NCBI GenBank assembly: GCA_963740205.1
Contig: CAVUDD010000005.1
Coordinates: forward strand, 248,001 to 312,000
Direction of reading: 5' to 3'
DNA length: 64,000 bases
Origin: UBA2137 sp963740205
GTDB taxonomy: Bacteria > Pseudomonadota > Alphaproteobacteria > Micavibrionales > Micavibrionaceae
This document shows positions 55,177 through 63,228 of this stretch, piece by piece. The stretch's first letter is position 1. Each line of letters opens with the position of its first letter. The notes under the pieces were generated by a model. It was not told where the DNA came from, searched no databases, and saw only the letters and a list, made by a program, of their open reading frames with translations. The position numbers and the translations under genes are program-made.

Positions 55177-55914
55177 CTATATCATGGCCATCCCACCATT
55201 TACATGCAGAGTAGATCCTGTGACATAACCAGCCTCCTCGCTTGCTAGATAGGCAACTGCACCAGCAATATCTCCTATTGTTCCCATTTTTTGCATGGGA
55301 ATAGTCGCATTGATTTTGTCTTTTTGGTCATCTGTTAACGCTTCTGTCATTGCTGTTGCAATAAAACCTGGCGCCACACAATTAATGGTGATACCGCGCG
55401 ACGCAATCTCCTGAGCCATAGCTTTTGACCAGCCAATCATTCCAGCCTTTGAGGCGACATAATTGGCCTGCCCAGGATTACCAGTTACACCAACAACCGA
55501 TGCGATGTTGATAATACGTCCCCAGCGATTCTTCATCATTCCACGTTGCACTGCCTTGGCAAGCTTAAAGGTTGCCGTCATATTAACATCAATGACTTCT
55601 TGCCACTCCTCGTCTTTCATACGCATAGATAAGTTGTCGCGTGTCAGTCCTGCATTATTTACCAAGATATCGATTTGTCCCATGACCTCGGCCGCTTTTG
55701 TCGCGAGGTCTTCCGAGGCACCTTCTTTTGATAGGTCAGCAGAAATCACATGGCAACGTTCACCTAATTGACCAGCTAATTCTTTGAGCTTATCCTCGTT
55801 GCGGCCAGAAATAGTTACGGTTGCGCCTTGCGCATGTAGGGCCTTGGCAATTTCACTACCTATTCCACCTGTTGCACCAGTGACAAGTGCTGTTTTTCCT
55901 TTAAGATTAAACAT
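55177..55914 (-). CDS. fabG: 3-oxoacyl-ACP reductase FabG
   Basis: FabG is the NADPH-dependent short-chain dehydrogenase that reduces 3-oxoacyl-ACP. The 245-residue protein has the cofactor motif TGATGGIGSEIAKAL, LVNNAGLTRDNL, the Ser of IINIASVVG and the catalytic YVASKAG. The family's CAPGFIATAMTEAL is present. It starts 11 bp after the fabD stop. Confidence 0.97.
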   Translation of the reverse strand: MFNLKGKTALVTGATGGIGSEIAKALHAQGATVTISGRNEDKLKELAGQLGERCHVISADLSKEGASEDLATKAAEVMGQIDILVNNAGLTRDNLSMRMKDEEWQEVIDVNMTATFKLAKAVQRGMMKNRWGRIINIASVVGVTGNPGQANYVASKAGMIGWSKAMAQEIASRGITINCVAPGFIATAMTEALTDDQKDKINATIPMQKMGTIGDIAGAVAYLASEEAGYVTGSTLHVNGGMAMI

Positions 55915-55925
55915 GTTTACTTCCT

Positions 55926-56876
55926 TTATAAATTTTCTAAAAATGCTTCTACTTGTTCTGGCGTTTCGACAGATAGAGACGTCAGGTCACGGTCAATCCG
56001 CTTAGCCAGACCTGATAATACTTTGCCAGCACCGAGTTCAACCAATTCCTCAACGCCCTTTTTCTTCATACCTAAAACCGATTCTCTCCAACGCACAGTG
56101 CCTGTAACCTGTTGTACCAAGAGGTCACGTATCTCGTCAGGCGCGGTGACAATTTCTGCTGTTACGTTTGCAATAACAGGAAGCGCTGGTGTTTCTATAT
56201 CTGTCTGGGCAAGTGCTTCTCTCATTTCCTCTGCGGCAGGAGCCATAAGAGAGCAATGGAATGGCGCGGAAACAGGAAGCTCAATTGCGCGCTTTGCACC
56301 TTGAGCACCAGCGAGTCGAATAGCAATTGCAACCGCGTCCTTGTGACCACTTACAACGGTTTGCCCATCTGAATTATCGTTAGCAGACTGGCAGATAAGA
56401 CCGTTTCCTGCCTTTGTGGACGCCTCATTGGCGATTAATTGTACGGCTGTAAAATCGAGCCCCAATATTGCGGCCATTGATCCAACTCCAATCGGAACAG
56501 CGCGCTGCATTGCCTGCCCGCGCAGTTTTAAGAGTTTGGCGGCTGTAGGCAGTGAAAGCGCATTAACAGCGGTTAAGGCAGAATATTCGCCTAGTGAGTG
56601 CCCCGCAACATACGAAGCAATATCAGAGAGCGCTTTTCCGCTTTGTTTTTCAATAACACGAGCCACAGCAACAGAAACAGCCATTAGAGCTGGCTGTGTA
56701 TTTTCCGTTAAATTCAAGTCTGATTCGCTTCCAGACGTCATTAGTGAAAACAATTTTTGATTAAGAGCGTCGTCAGTTTCTTGAAAAACTTCTTTTGCCT
56801 CTTGAAATGAATTGGCAAGCTCTAAGCCCATTCCTATATATTGCGATCCTTGGCCGGGAAATACAAATGCACGCAT
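55926..56876 (-). CDS. fabD: Malonyl-CoA:ACP transacylase
   Basis: FabD moves malonyl from CoA to ACP. The 316-residue protein has FPGQGSQYIGMG at the N-terminus, the nucleophile in AGHSLGEYSALTA (GHSLG), QRAVPIGVGSMAAILG, and PFHCSLMAPA with the catalytic His. It heads the fabD-fabG-acpP-fabF set. Confidence 0.97.
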   Translation of the reverse strand: MRAFVFPGQGSQYIGMGLELANSFQEAKEVFQETDDALNQKLFSLMTSGSESDLNLTENTQPALMAVSVAVARVIEKQSGKALSDIASYVAGHSLGEYSALTAVNALSLPTAAKLLKLRGQAMQRAVPIGVGSMAAILGLDFTAVQLIANEASTKAGNGLICQSANDNSDGQTVVSGHKDAVAIAIRLAGAQGAKRAIELPVSAPFHCSLMAPAAEEMREALAQTDIETPALPVIANVTAEIVTAPDEIRDLLVQQVTGTVRWRESVLGMKKKGVEELVELGAGKVLSGLAKRIDRDLTSLSVETPEQVEAFLENL

Positions 56877-57212
56877 AATTCCTTCACTTTCAAAATGTTA
56901 ATGTCGAATAATATTTGCGACTGAATTGAAACATCTCACACCCCGAAGTCAACAATAAAGTAAACCAGACAGGCTTAACCTGGACGAGCTATGCATATTA
57001 AGAATATCAGGGTTTCCTAATTTGCAAAGCCTTTCTTGATGTGTTAATATTTTCTTAATCCTGACATACAGGTTTTGTAATTTTATTACTTTCCCTCCAG
57101 TTTTTGACTGAGGGAAAACCTATTGGAAGATAAAAGAATCTGCGTTCGAGGTAAAACTCGGTAGGGCGATCTAGGGGTAGTGTGCCGAAATTGAAGTTAG
57201 AGGAGAACGCAA
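56877..57212 (+). promoter_or_regulatory. 336-bp gap with a hairpin upstream of an unknown gene
   Basis: The gap lies between fabD (-) and a small gene (+) and should carry both promoters. It holds one strong hairpin at 57090-57117: TTTCCCTCCAGT, loop TTTTG, then ACTGAGGGAAA, with one bulged C. No T-run follows, so it is not a typical terminator. It ends 95 bp before the ATG of the next gene, in its presumed leader. I see no open frame of note in the gap. Confidence 0.4.
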
Positions 57213-57518
57213 ATGAGTACTGTTATAATACAAAGAAACATTAAAACAGTTCTTGAGGAAGCAAACGCGGTTTATTCAATGGTCTGCGCATCTGGACAAC
57301 CTAACATGGATTATGCTGGATATGCATGCCATGTTGCACTGAACAGATTTCGTAGCCTTTTGAACGAGCCAGACTTGACTGTTGAGAAACTGGAATATCT
57401 TTTGAGAAAAGCAGCAAGACGCCATGCACAAAGAGATCCTGATGGTGATTGGGCTGAATTTACAGCCTCCTTTTTGTCAGGCAAGGCAACTGCCAATCAG
57501 AATGCCAGAAGAAACTAA
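57213..57518 (+). CDS. Conserved hypothetical protein
   Basis: A 101-residue soluble, mostly helical protein, preceded by GAGGAG and a spacer. Sequence features are VLEEANAVYSMVCASGQPNMDYAGYACHVALNRFRSLL and KLEYLLRKAARRHAQRDPDGDWAEFTASFL. The basic C-terminus (ARRN) and the Arg-rich middle could bind nucleic acid, but this is conjecture. It has a long leader with a hairpin and its own terminator, so it is a single-gene unit. No family recognised. Confidence 0.6.
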   Translation: MSTVIIQRNIKTVLEEANAVYSMVCASGQPNMDYAGYACHVALNRFRSLLNEPDLTVEKLEYLLRKAARRHAQRDPDGDWAEFTASFLSGKATANQNARRN

Positions 57519-57558
57519 AAGAATTTACTCTCATTAAAAACTACGCATCAAAAATATG

Positions 57559-57596
57559 CCCGTCTGCTTCTTATAGGATAGACGGGTTTATTTTTT
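57559..57596 (+). terminator. Rho-independent terminator
   Basis: Stem CCCGTCT/AGACGGG with a 14-nt loop, followed by TTTATTTTTT. It ends the 57213 gene and its T-run overlaps the lptA stop codon. Confidence 0.85.
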
Positions 57597-58280
57597 AGGA
57601 TAAAAAATACCCTTTACTCGCCCTGATTCGGACCCTGCAAAAAGCTGACTTATGCCAGTTTTCGTGTTCACAGTAGCGCGCGCTCCCTCGAGAATATTAC
57701 TGTCTTGCATGATTTTGACATTACCAGTGAGCTCGGCAATCGATGTTGCGCCGTCATAAGTCGCCTGATTGCCCGTGGCCTTTTCAGTGGGGGTTGTAAT
57801 CACAACATTTCCAACGGCCAAGGCTTTTTCCAGGCTATTGCCCTCGGAACCAGAAGTTGAATCTGAATCTTTAAACCAAGAAGTTAGCGTGTCTGCGCGG
57901 ATAGTATTATTTTCTTGTGTGGCAACGGCATTGCCCTTTGCAACGAATTTGTTTTCGGCTTGAAAATATTCCAGAGACTCTTTGGCTGTAACCGCAATAC
58001 CGTCGCCTTCAACTTTTAAATTACTTCCTGTTGCTAATATTCTAGTAATGGAAGTTGATCCTCCCCCTTCTTCATAATGCGCTTCTATATAATCCGCTTC
58101 CAGGCTGGAGCCATTTTGTACGACTTTTGCATTATCGCGTGCTACGTACATGTTTTCGGAGCGACGCCATTCCAAGGCACCATCAGCAGTAATTTCTATG
58201 GGATCTGAATTGCCTTCCTGAGCAAAAATACTACTAGGAAAAATCGTTAAAAAACATAAGAGAAGGAAAACTATTTTCAT
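57588..58280 (-). CDS. lptA: LPS-transport periplasmic protein LptA
   Basis: LptA forms the periplasmic bridge carrying lipopolysaccharide from the inner to the outer membrane. The 230-residue protein has a signal peptide (MKIVFLLLCFLTIFPSSIFA) and OstA beta-jellyroll repeats: NMYVARDNAKVVQNGSSLEADYIEAHY, KFVAKGNAVATQENNTIRADTL and TSIAELTGNVKIMQDSNILEGARATVN. It is longer than the E. coli protein (185 residues), as usual in alphaproteobacteria. It lies 9 bp downstream of lptC. Confidence 0.92.
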   Translation of the reverse strand: MKIVFLLLCFLTIFPSSIFAQEGNSDPIEITADGALEWRRSENMYVARDNAKVVQNGSSLEADYIEAHYEEGGGSTSITRILATGSNLKVEGDGIAVTAKESLEYFQAENKFVAKGNAVATQENNTIRADTLTSWFKDSDSTSGSEGNSLEKALAVGNVVITTPTEKATGNQATYDGATSIAELTGNVKIMQDSNILEGARATVNTKTGISQLFAGSESGRVKGIFYPKK

Positions 58281-58289
58281 CGCGTGCCG

Positions 58290-58964
58290 TTAATTATCTT
58301 TTTGTTGGTCTAGATTCTTGGTCTCGCGAATAATCATACGCGCAGGACCCTTGAATGTAAAAGTGGATGTCTCGGAGTCGGCTGAAAAACCTGACGCGTC
58401 AATAATTGTATCTGGGCCATCAAGAGTGACTGGCTCATTTGTGTCTGCTGAACGGTTCTCCATATTAAGAAATATTTGGGAAGTATTCATTTTGTAACCA
58501 TCTGTATTAGAAAGACCAACCTCACCCTTTAAGTCAAGAATTTGACGTTCCTGATTAAAAAAGCCTTCTTTCGCCTCAAGATTTAACCATGTTCCATCAT
58601 TAAGTGTTAAGTCGGCAGTTGGATTTTCAAGCTTAACAAAATCCTCGTTCTGCTTTGTCTGGAAGGCGCTATCAGCCTCAATAGTGTAGGGTTGGTTTTT
58701 TCCATCTTCAGAACGAAATTTAGGTTTAATAAGTTCGTTTTCACCCATTTGGCGGGGCGCAACTTCCTCGATAGGGCGTATATCTGAAATATTTTTGCGA
58801 TCGTTAAAGATGAATATAGAAAAAAGAAGAACTACAGCAACAACAGGAAAAAAAAGTCGAAAAAACCTGACCGCTTTCGAGCGCGCCATTATGCGTGATG
58901 TATTTTTATGCTTACCCTTTGGTATATCAAGGGTAGAAAGAGCAGGTTTTTGTTGTTCGTCCAT
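58290..58964 (-). CDS. lptC: LPS-export protein LptC
   Basis: LptC sits in the inner membrane, binds LptF and LptG and passes LPS to LptA. The 224-residue protein has one membrane anchor (VRFFRLFFPVVAVVLLFSIFIF) and a periplasmic OstA-like domain (YTIEADSAFQTKQNEDFVKLENPTADLTLNDG, GWLNLEAKEGFFNQERQILDLKGEVGLS-type repeat). It is encoded between kdsD and lptA, the conserved order. Confidence 0.9.
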   Translation of the reverse strand: MDEQQKPALSTLDIPKGKHKNTSRIMARSKAVRFFRLFFPVVAVVLLFSIFIFNDRKNISDIRPIEEVAPRQMGENELIKPKFRSEDGKNQPYTIEADSAFQTKQNEDFVKLENPTADLTLNDGTWLNLEAKEGFFNQERQILDLKGEVGLSNTDGYKMNTSQIFLNMENRSADTNEPVTLDGPDTIIDASGFSADSETSTFTFKGPARMIIRETKNLDQQKDN

Positions 58965-58992
58965 CTGTAGAGTTTATGCTCATTGGAGGGTA

Positions 58993-60000
58993 TTAGACAA
59001 TACCCGCTTTAAGACACTCCTGAACACGCAATAATCCAACGACTTTTTCTTGGTCATCTGTAACTATGAGAGAGGTGATGGGAGACTTAAATCTGTTCAA
59101 CATGATGTCCAGTGCCTCCGCAGCCAATATATCAGATCGGATTGATTTAGGATTTTTGCTCATGACATCGCCAGTATTAAGAGTCATAAATTGAGGCCCC
59201 ATGATGCGTTTGATATCTCCATCAGTAATGATCCCAAGGATACGATCACCATCATCAACGATAATGGCCGACCCTATATTTTTCTCAACCATAGCGACAA
59301 CAGCCTTATCCATGGGCATATCATCTGAAAGAAGCGCCAATTCATCTTTTTCAACCATCAAGTCGGAAACGAGCTTCAGTTTTTGCCCTAATTTACCACC
59401 AGGGTGAAATACACTGAAATCTTCACGTGTAAGCCCACGCTTATTCAGTAGGGACACCGCTAAGGCATCACCAAGAGCCATCATCATAGTTGTTGAGGTT
59501 GTGGGCGCCATTCCAATACCACAGGCTTCTTCTGCCTTGGGAATAATAAGAGGAATGTCGGCATGTTTACCAAGAGAACTTTCTGGGTTGCTTGTAATCG
59601 CGATAAGCGTGATACCAAATCTTCTTGTATAGGCAATAATGTCGGAAAGCTCTGCGTTTTCGCCAGAATTAGAAAGCAATAAAACGGCATCGTTTTCGGT
59701 AATCATACCCAGATCGCCATGCGAGGCTTCGTTTGCATGTACGTAAAAGGCGGGCGTTCCTGTCGAGGCCATAGTCGCAGAAATCTTGTTTGCAACATGA
59801 CCCGATTTACCAATACCTGATAAAATCAATCTTCCACTATTCTTACCTTCTTGAAGGTTAAATATTTTCTCAACTGCCTCTGTGTAGGAGTCAGTTAGGT
59901 TTTCAGAAAGTTGTTGCAGGCCTCTAATCTCGCATTCAAGTGTTCGTTTTGCACTGGCAATGAGGTCGATATCTGTGTTTTGTTTTGTCATTGTCTGCAT
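58993..60000 (-). CDS. kdsD: Arabinose-5-phosphate isomerase (KdsD/KpsF)
   Basis: KdsD converts ribulose-5-phosphate to arabinose-5-phosphate, the precursor of Kdo in LPS. The 335-residue protein has the SIS domain with RLILSGIGKSGHVANKISATM and LLLSNSGENAELSDIIAYTRRFG, then two CBS domains (MPMDKAVVAMVEKNIGSAIIVDDGDRILGIITDGDIKR and SIRSDILAAEALDIMLNRF). It lies in rnd-kdsD-lptC-lptA. Confidence 0.94.
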   Translation of the reverse strand: MQTMTKQNTDIDLIASAKRTLECEIRGLQQLSENLTDSYTEAVEKIFNLQEGKNSGRLILSGIGKSGHVANKISATMASTGTPAFYVHANEASHGDLGMITENDAVLLLSNSGENAELSDIIAYTRRFGITLIAITSNPESSLGKHADIPLIIPKAEEACGIGMAPTTSTTMMMALGDALAVSLLNKRGLTREDFSVFHPGGKLGQKLKLVSDLMVEKDELALLSDDMPMDKAVVAMVEKNIGSAIIVDDGDRILGIITDGDIKRIMGPQFMTLNTGDVMSKNPKSIRSDILAAEALDIMLNRFKSPITSLIVTDDQEKVVGLLRVQECLKAGIV

Positions 60001-60003
60001 TAT

Positions 60004-60621
60004 CTAGTTCGCGTGTGAGAAAATATTATTTTCGACCCAACCGTTAAGGTCTAGCTCTATTTGTGTTGATAGGAACTCAAAACAAGATTTTGCTAGGTGT
60101 GCCCTGTTTTCACGCCTAAGGCGTTCCATCAGGCCATCGCGAACCTCATGAAGATAGAGGACATCGCTAGCTGCATATTTTTGTTGATCTTCACTTAGGG
60201 TTTCGGCAGCCCAGTCAGAGCTTTGTTGTTGTTTATCAAGATCCTTACCAGTAAATTCTTTGACGACTTCTCGCAAACCATGTCTATCAGTATAAGTGCG
60301 TGTTAGTTTTGAAGCGATTTTAGTGCAAAATACAGGTGCGCACTCTGCACCCAGGTAATGTTTCATAACCGCCATATCAAAACGTGCGAAGTGGAATATC
60401 TTCTCTGTGGTTTTATCTTCCATGAGAGCCTTAAGGTTGGGCGCATCATATTTACCCTCACGAATTTGAACAAGGTGTGCATCGCCATCGCCAGCTGATA
60501 CTTGAACAACACACAGCCTGTCGCGAAGGGGGTTAAGGCCTTGTGTTTCGGTATCTATCGCAACACCATTGGGGAAAGTTAGCCCAGATGGGAGATCGTG
60601 TTCGTGAATATGAATTGTCAT
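60004..60621 (-). CDS. Ribonuclease D-like 3'-5' exonuclease
   Basis: A 205-residue DEDDy exonuclease, the short Rnd-like form without HRDC domains. ExoI is GVAIDTETQGLNPLRDRL, ExoII is IFHFARFDMAVMKHYLG and ExoIII is QKYAASDVLYLHEVRDGL with its Tyr. Start ATG 60621 has AAGG 5 bp upstream; a TTG further up is unlikely. It probably trims structured RNA. It heads the LPS operon rnd-kdsD-lptC-lptA, an order known in alphaproteobacteria. Confidence 0.9.
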   Translation of the reverse strand: MTIHIHEHDLPSGLTFPNGVAIDTETQGLNPLRDRLCVVQVSAGDGDAHLVQIREGKYDAPNLKALMEDKTTEKIFHFARFDMAVMKHYLGAECAPVFCTKIASKLTRTYTDRHGLREVVKEFTGKDLDKQQQSSDWAAETLSEDQQKYAASDVLYLHEVRDGLMERLRRENRAHLAKSCFEFLSTQIELDLNGWVENNIFSHAN

Positions 60622-60698
60622 CTTTACCTTCAAATTATTCTTTATTTATTGTGACTTAAGGATTTATACATCTTGAGGTTAAAAAGCAAGTTTTTGGC

Positions 60699-62213
60699 AT
60701 GAATGTCTTCTTATTTAACACAGAGCATAAACACTGGTCTTTTCAAGTTATCATGTGCAGAATAACTTCTATGATTGCTGTGATAGGCCATGTTCTTGGA
60801 ATTTTATCCCTCATTTATGGTTTTGCCATGATGATTCCGTTTGTCTTTGAGTTCAACAGAGCGGGCGATCATATGGATACGTTTTTAATAAGCGCTTTCC
60901 TTTCATTGTTCGTGGGAGGATTGCTGTATTTTATTAACCAAGATCGAAAACTGGAAATATATCCAAAACAAGCCTTCTTATTGACGTCCGTATGCTGGAT
61001 ATGGATGTCATTATTATGTGCGCTTCCGCTTTATATGTCAGACCTTGATTTAAGTCTTACCGACGCAGTCTTTGAGGCAGTATCTGGTTTAACGACAACT
61101 GGCTCTACAGTTTTGGTTGGTTTAGAGGATATGCCAACTGGGATTTTGGTTTGGCGATCCCTTACGCAATGGTTTGGTGGCTTTGGTATCATTGCTTTTG
61201 CAATTATTCTGTTGCCTGTATTGCGTATTGGAGGAATGCAACTCTTTCATTCCAAGTCTTCCGATAGATCCCGCAAGGCAGTACCATTGACGTTGAACTA
61301 CCTATACTTGCTTGTGGCAATATATCTTGCACTGACAGTTGCGTGCTTATTTTCTTACAATATTTTGGGTATGAATTTTTTTGAAGCCCTAAACCATGCT
61401 TTAACGACTGTATCGACAGGTGGCTTCTCGATTTACGATTCTTCATTTGGCCATTTTGATAGCCTTCCGTTATATTCTGCTTCAATTTTCTTCATGCTTT
61501 CTGGTGCAATTCCATTTGTGTTGTATGTCCAGTTAGTGAAAAAAGGCGAGCTTAATTTTTTCAAGGATGAGCAGTTTAAAGGCTTCTTGTTTATCGCTTT
61601 GTGGGCATCAATAATAATTGCTGTATCGATTGTATTTATGCCAGATAAGCTCTCACTCACACATCTCATTCCTATAATTTTCAGTGTCGTATCTGTAATG
61701 ACAACTACTGGCTATGCGGTTGTAGATTACCAAAACTGGGGCTTGCTGGCATTGGGCATATTCTTTTTTCTAACTTATTTTGGGGGGTGTGCCGGATCGA
61801 CGGCGGGAGGGCTCAAAATATTCAGGCTCATAATTTTATTTCGCGTAATCGCATTACAACTTAAAAAGCTCGTTTATCCCAGAGGTGTTTTTACTGTAAA
61901 ATTCAACAGCAAGAATGTTGAAATCGATCAAGTCATGTCAATTATGGCCTTTTTCTTTCTTTATGTTTTAACAAACATTGTTGTGGCGATTCTGCTTAGT
62001 TTGACTGGAGTTGATTTTATAACCGCCCTAAGTGGCGCCGCCACCGCAGTTGCTAATGTCGGTCCAGGTCTAGGAGATGTCATCGGACCTGCCGGTAACT
62101 TTGCAAGCCTTTCGGATTTTGCAAAATGGACTCTAAGTATAGGTATGTTAGCGGGGCGTTTAGAGATATTAACAATATTACTTTTGTTTGTTCCGCACGT
62201 ATGGAGAAATTGA
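60699..62213 (+). CDS. trkH: Trk-type potassium uptake protein TrkH
   Basis: TrkH is the membrane channel of the Trk system, which works with TrkA to import K+. The protein has four pore-loop repeats: SGLTTTGSTVLV, TVSTGGFSIYDSSFGH, VMTTTGYAVVDYQNW and TAVANVGPGLGDVIG, the last with the typical GPG. About ten membrane segments are present. The start is not clear; 60699 has no ribosome site and Met codons at 60753 or 60771 are options. It is divergent from rnd. Confidence 0.92.
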   Translation: MNVFLFNTEHKHWSFQVIMCRITSMIAVIGHVLGILSLIYGFAMMIPFVFEFNRAGDHMDTFLISAFLSLFVGGLLYFINQDRKLEIYPKQAFLLTSVCWIWMSLLCALPLYMSDLDLSLTDAVFEAVSGLTTTGSTVLVGLEDMPTGILVWRSLTQWFGGFGIIAFAIILLPVLRIGGMQLFHSKSSDRSRKAVPLTLNYLYLLVAIYLALTVACLFSYNILGMNFFEALNHALTTVSTGGFSIYDSSFGHFDSLPLYSASIFFMLSGAIPFVLYVQLVKKGELNFFKDEQFKGFLFIALWASIIIAVSIVFMPDKLSLTHLIPIIFSVVSVMTTTGYAVVDYQNWGLLALGIFFFLTYFGGCAGSTAGGLKIFRLIILFRVIALQLKKLVYPRGVFTVKFNSKNVEIDQVMSIMAFFFLYVLTNIVVAILLSLTGVDFITALSGAATAVANVGPGLGDVIGPAGNFASLSDFAKWTLSIGMLAGRLEILTILLLFVPHVWRN

Positions 62214-62269
62214 AAAGCTCATCTATTCACCTTTCCAAATCATAAACTTCATGGAATGATAGGCAAATT

Positions 62270-63091
62270 ATGAAGATACTTATAATAGACCGCGATGAAG
62301 CTCACACCCAACAAATGTCCAAGAGATTGGAGTCGATGGGGTATGATGTATTAGTAGAATCCAAAAGAGATGTTGCCGCACAAACTCTTGCCAGAGAAAA
62401 TGTGGGGCTTGTTTTTATAGATCCCGCCCCCTTGTCGGAGCCAAAACAGGCCATTTCAGCCTTAAGAAACGCCGCTCAGAGTAATCCTTATATTGTGATG
62501 ATGGGACATGAGGCAAAAGAAGATTGGCTTTCTACTGGCGTAAATATCTACATAGAGAAGCCATTAAGTGGAGATACCGTCGAAAGCACGACTTTGCACG
62601 CAGCAAACTTTATAAATTTAAAAAACAAGCTAGCCAATATAGATAAGGATTTTCCCTCTGGCGGAGGGATCATAGCCAAGTCCGCATTTAATGAACTATT
62701 TCTGTCCGCTATTGAGCTTGCCGATAGAAGGGGCGACAGCACTTACTGTCTCTTTATAGGCATTGAAAACTATAAAGAGATTTTAGCTTCTGAGAGTGAG
62801 TACTCCATTAAGCAAACTACAGCACGGCTTGCGCATACTCTTGCCAAGGTTCGACGCCAAAGCGATATATTGGCGCAAACAGACGATGCAGAATATGTGA
62901 TTATGTTCCTTGGAGCTTCAAAGATAGATGAGCCAGAAGAGGCAACACATCGCTTTATAGAAACTTTTTCGAGTATGACTGACATGACCTCGGGTGAGGT
63001 GTCGCCAGTTGAGCTTTCGTTCCATCTCATAGAAATTCCAACCGGTGTTTGCTACGTGGAAAAGATATTCAGACTGCAGTCCCCTACCTAA
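62270..63091 (+). CDS. Receiver-like protein with degenerate GGDEF domain
   Basis: A 273-residue protein. The first 120 residues look like a response-regulator receiver (MKILIIDRDEAHTQQMSKRLESMGYDVLVE, then Asp in VFIDPAP and Lys in YIEKPLSG). The second part resembles a diguanylate-cyclase fold: FNELFLSAIELADRRGDSTYCLFIGIENYKEI, LAHTLAKVRRQSDILAQTDDAEYVIMFLG. Where an active enzyme has GGDEF the sequence reads TDDAEY, so it is probably a binding or allosteric domain without synthase activity. Not certain. It is 56 bp downstream of trkH. Confidence 0.6.
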   Translation: MKILIIDRDEAHTQQMSKRLESMGYDVLVESKRDVAAQTLARENVGLVFIDPAPLSEPKQAISALRNAAQSNPYIVMMGHEAKEDWLSTGVNIYIEKPLSGDTVESTTLHAANFINLKNKLANIDKDFPSGGGIIAKSAFNELFLSAIELADRRGDSTYCLFIGIENYKEILASESEYSIKQTTARLAHTLAKVRRQSDILAQTDDAEYVIMFLGASKIDEPEEATHRFIETFSSMTDMTSGEVSPVELSFHLIEIPTGVCYVEKIFRLQSPT

Positions 63092-63228
63092 TAAAACAGC
63101 TGCTTTATCCACACCCTGTGGAAAACTCTGGCAATCTCATTTCATCATGTTATGCTAAATGTGATTCGTTTGGTTCGATTCTGAGCCATCCTTCCAAGAT
63201 TAACTTGTAAAACATAGAGCGGTTTAAC

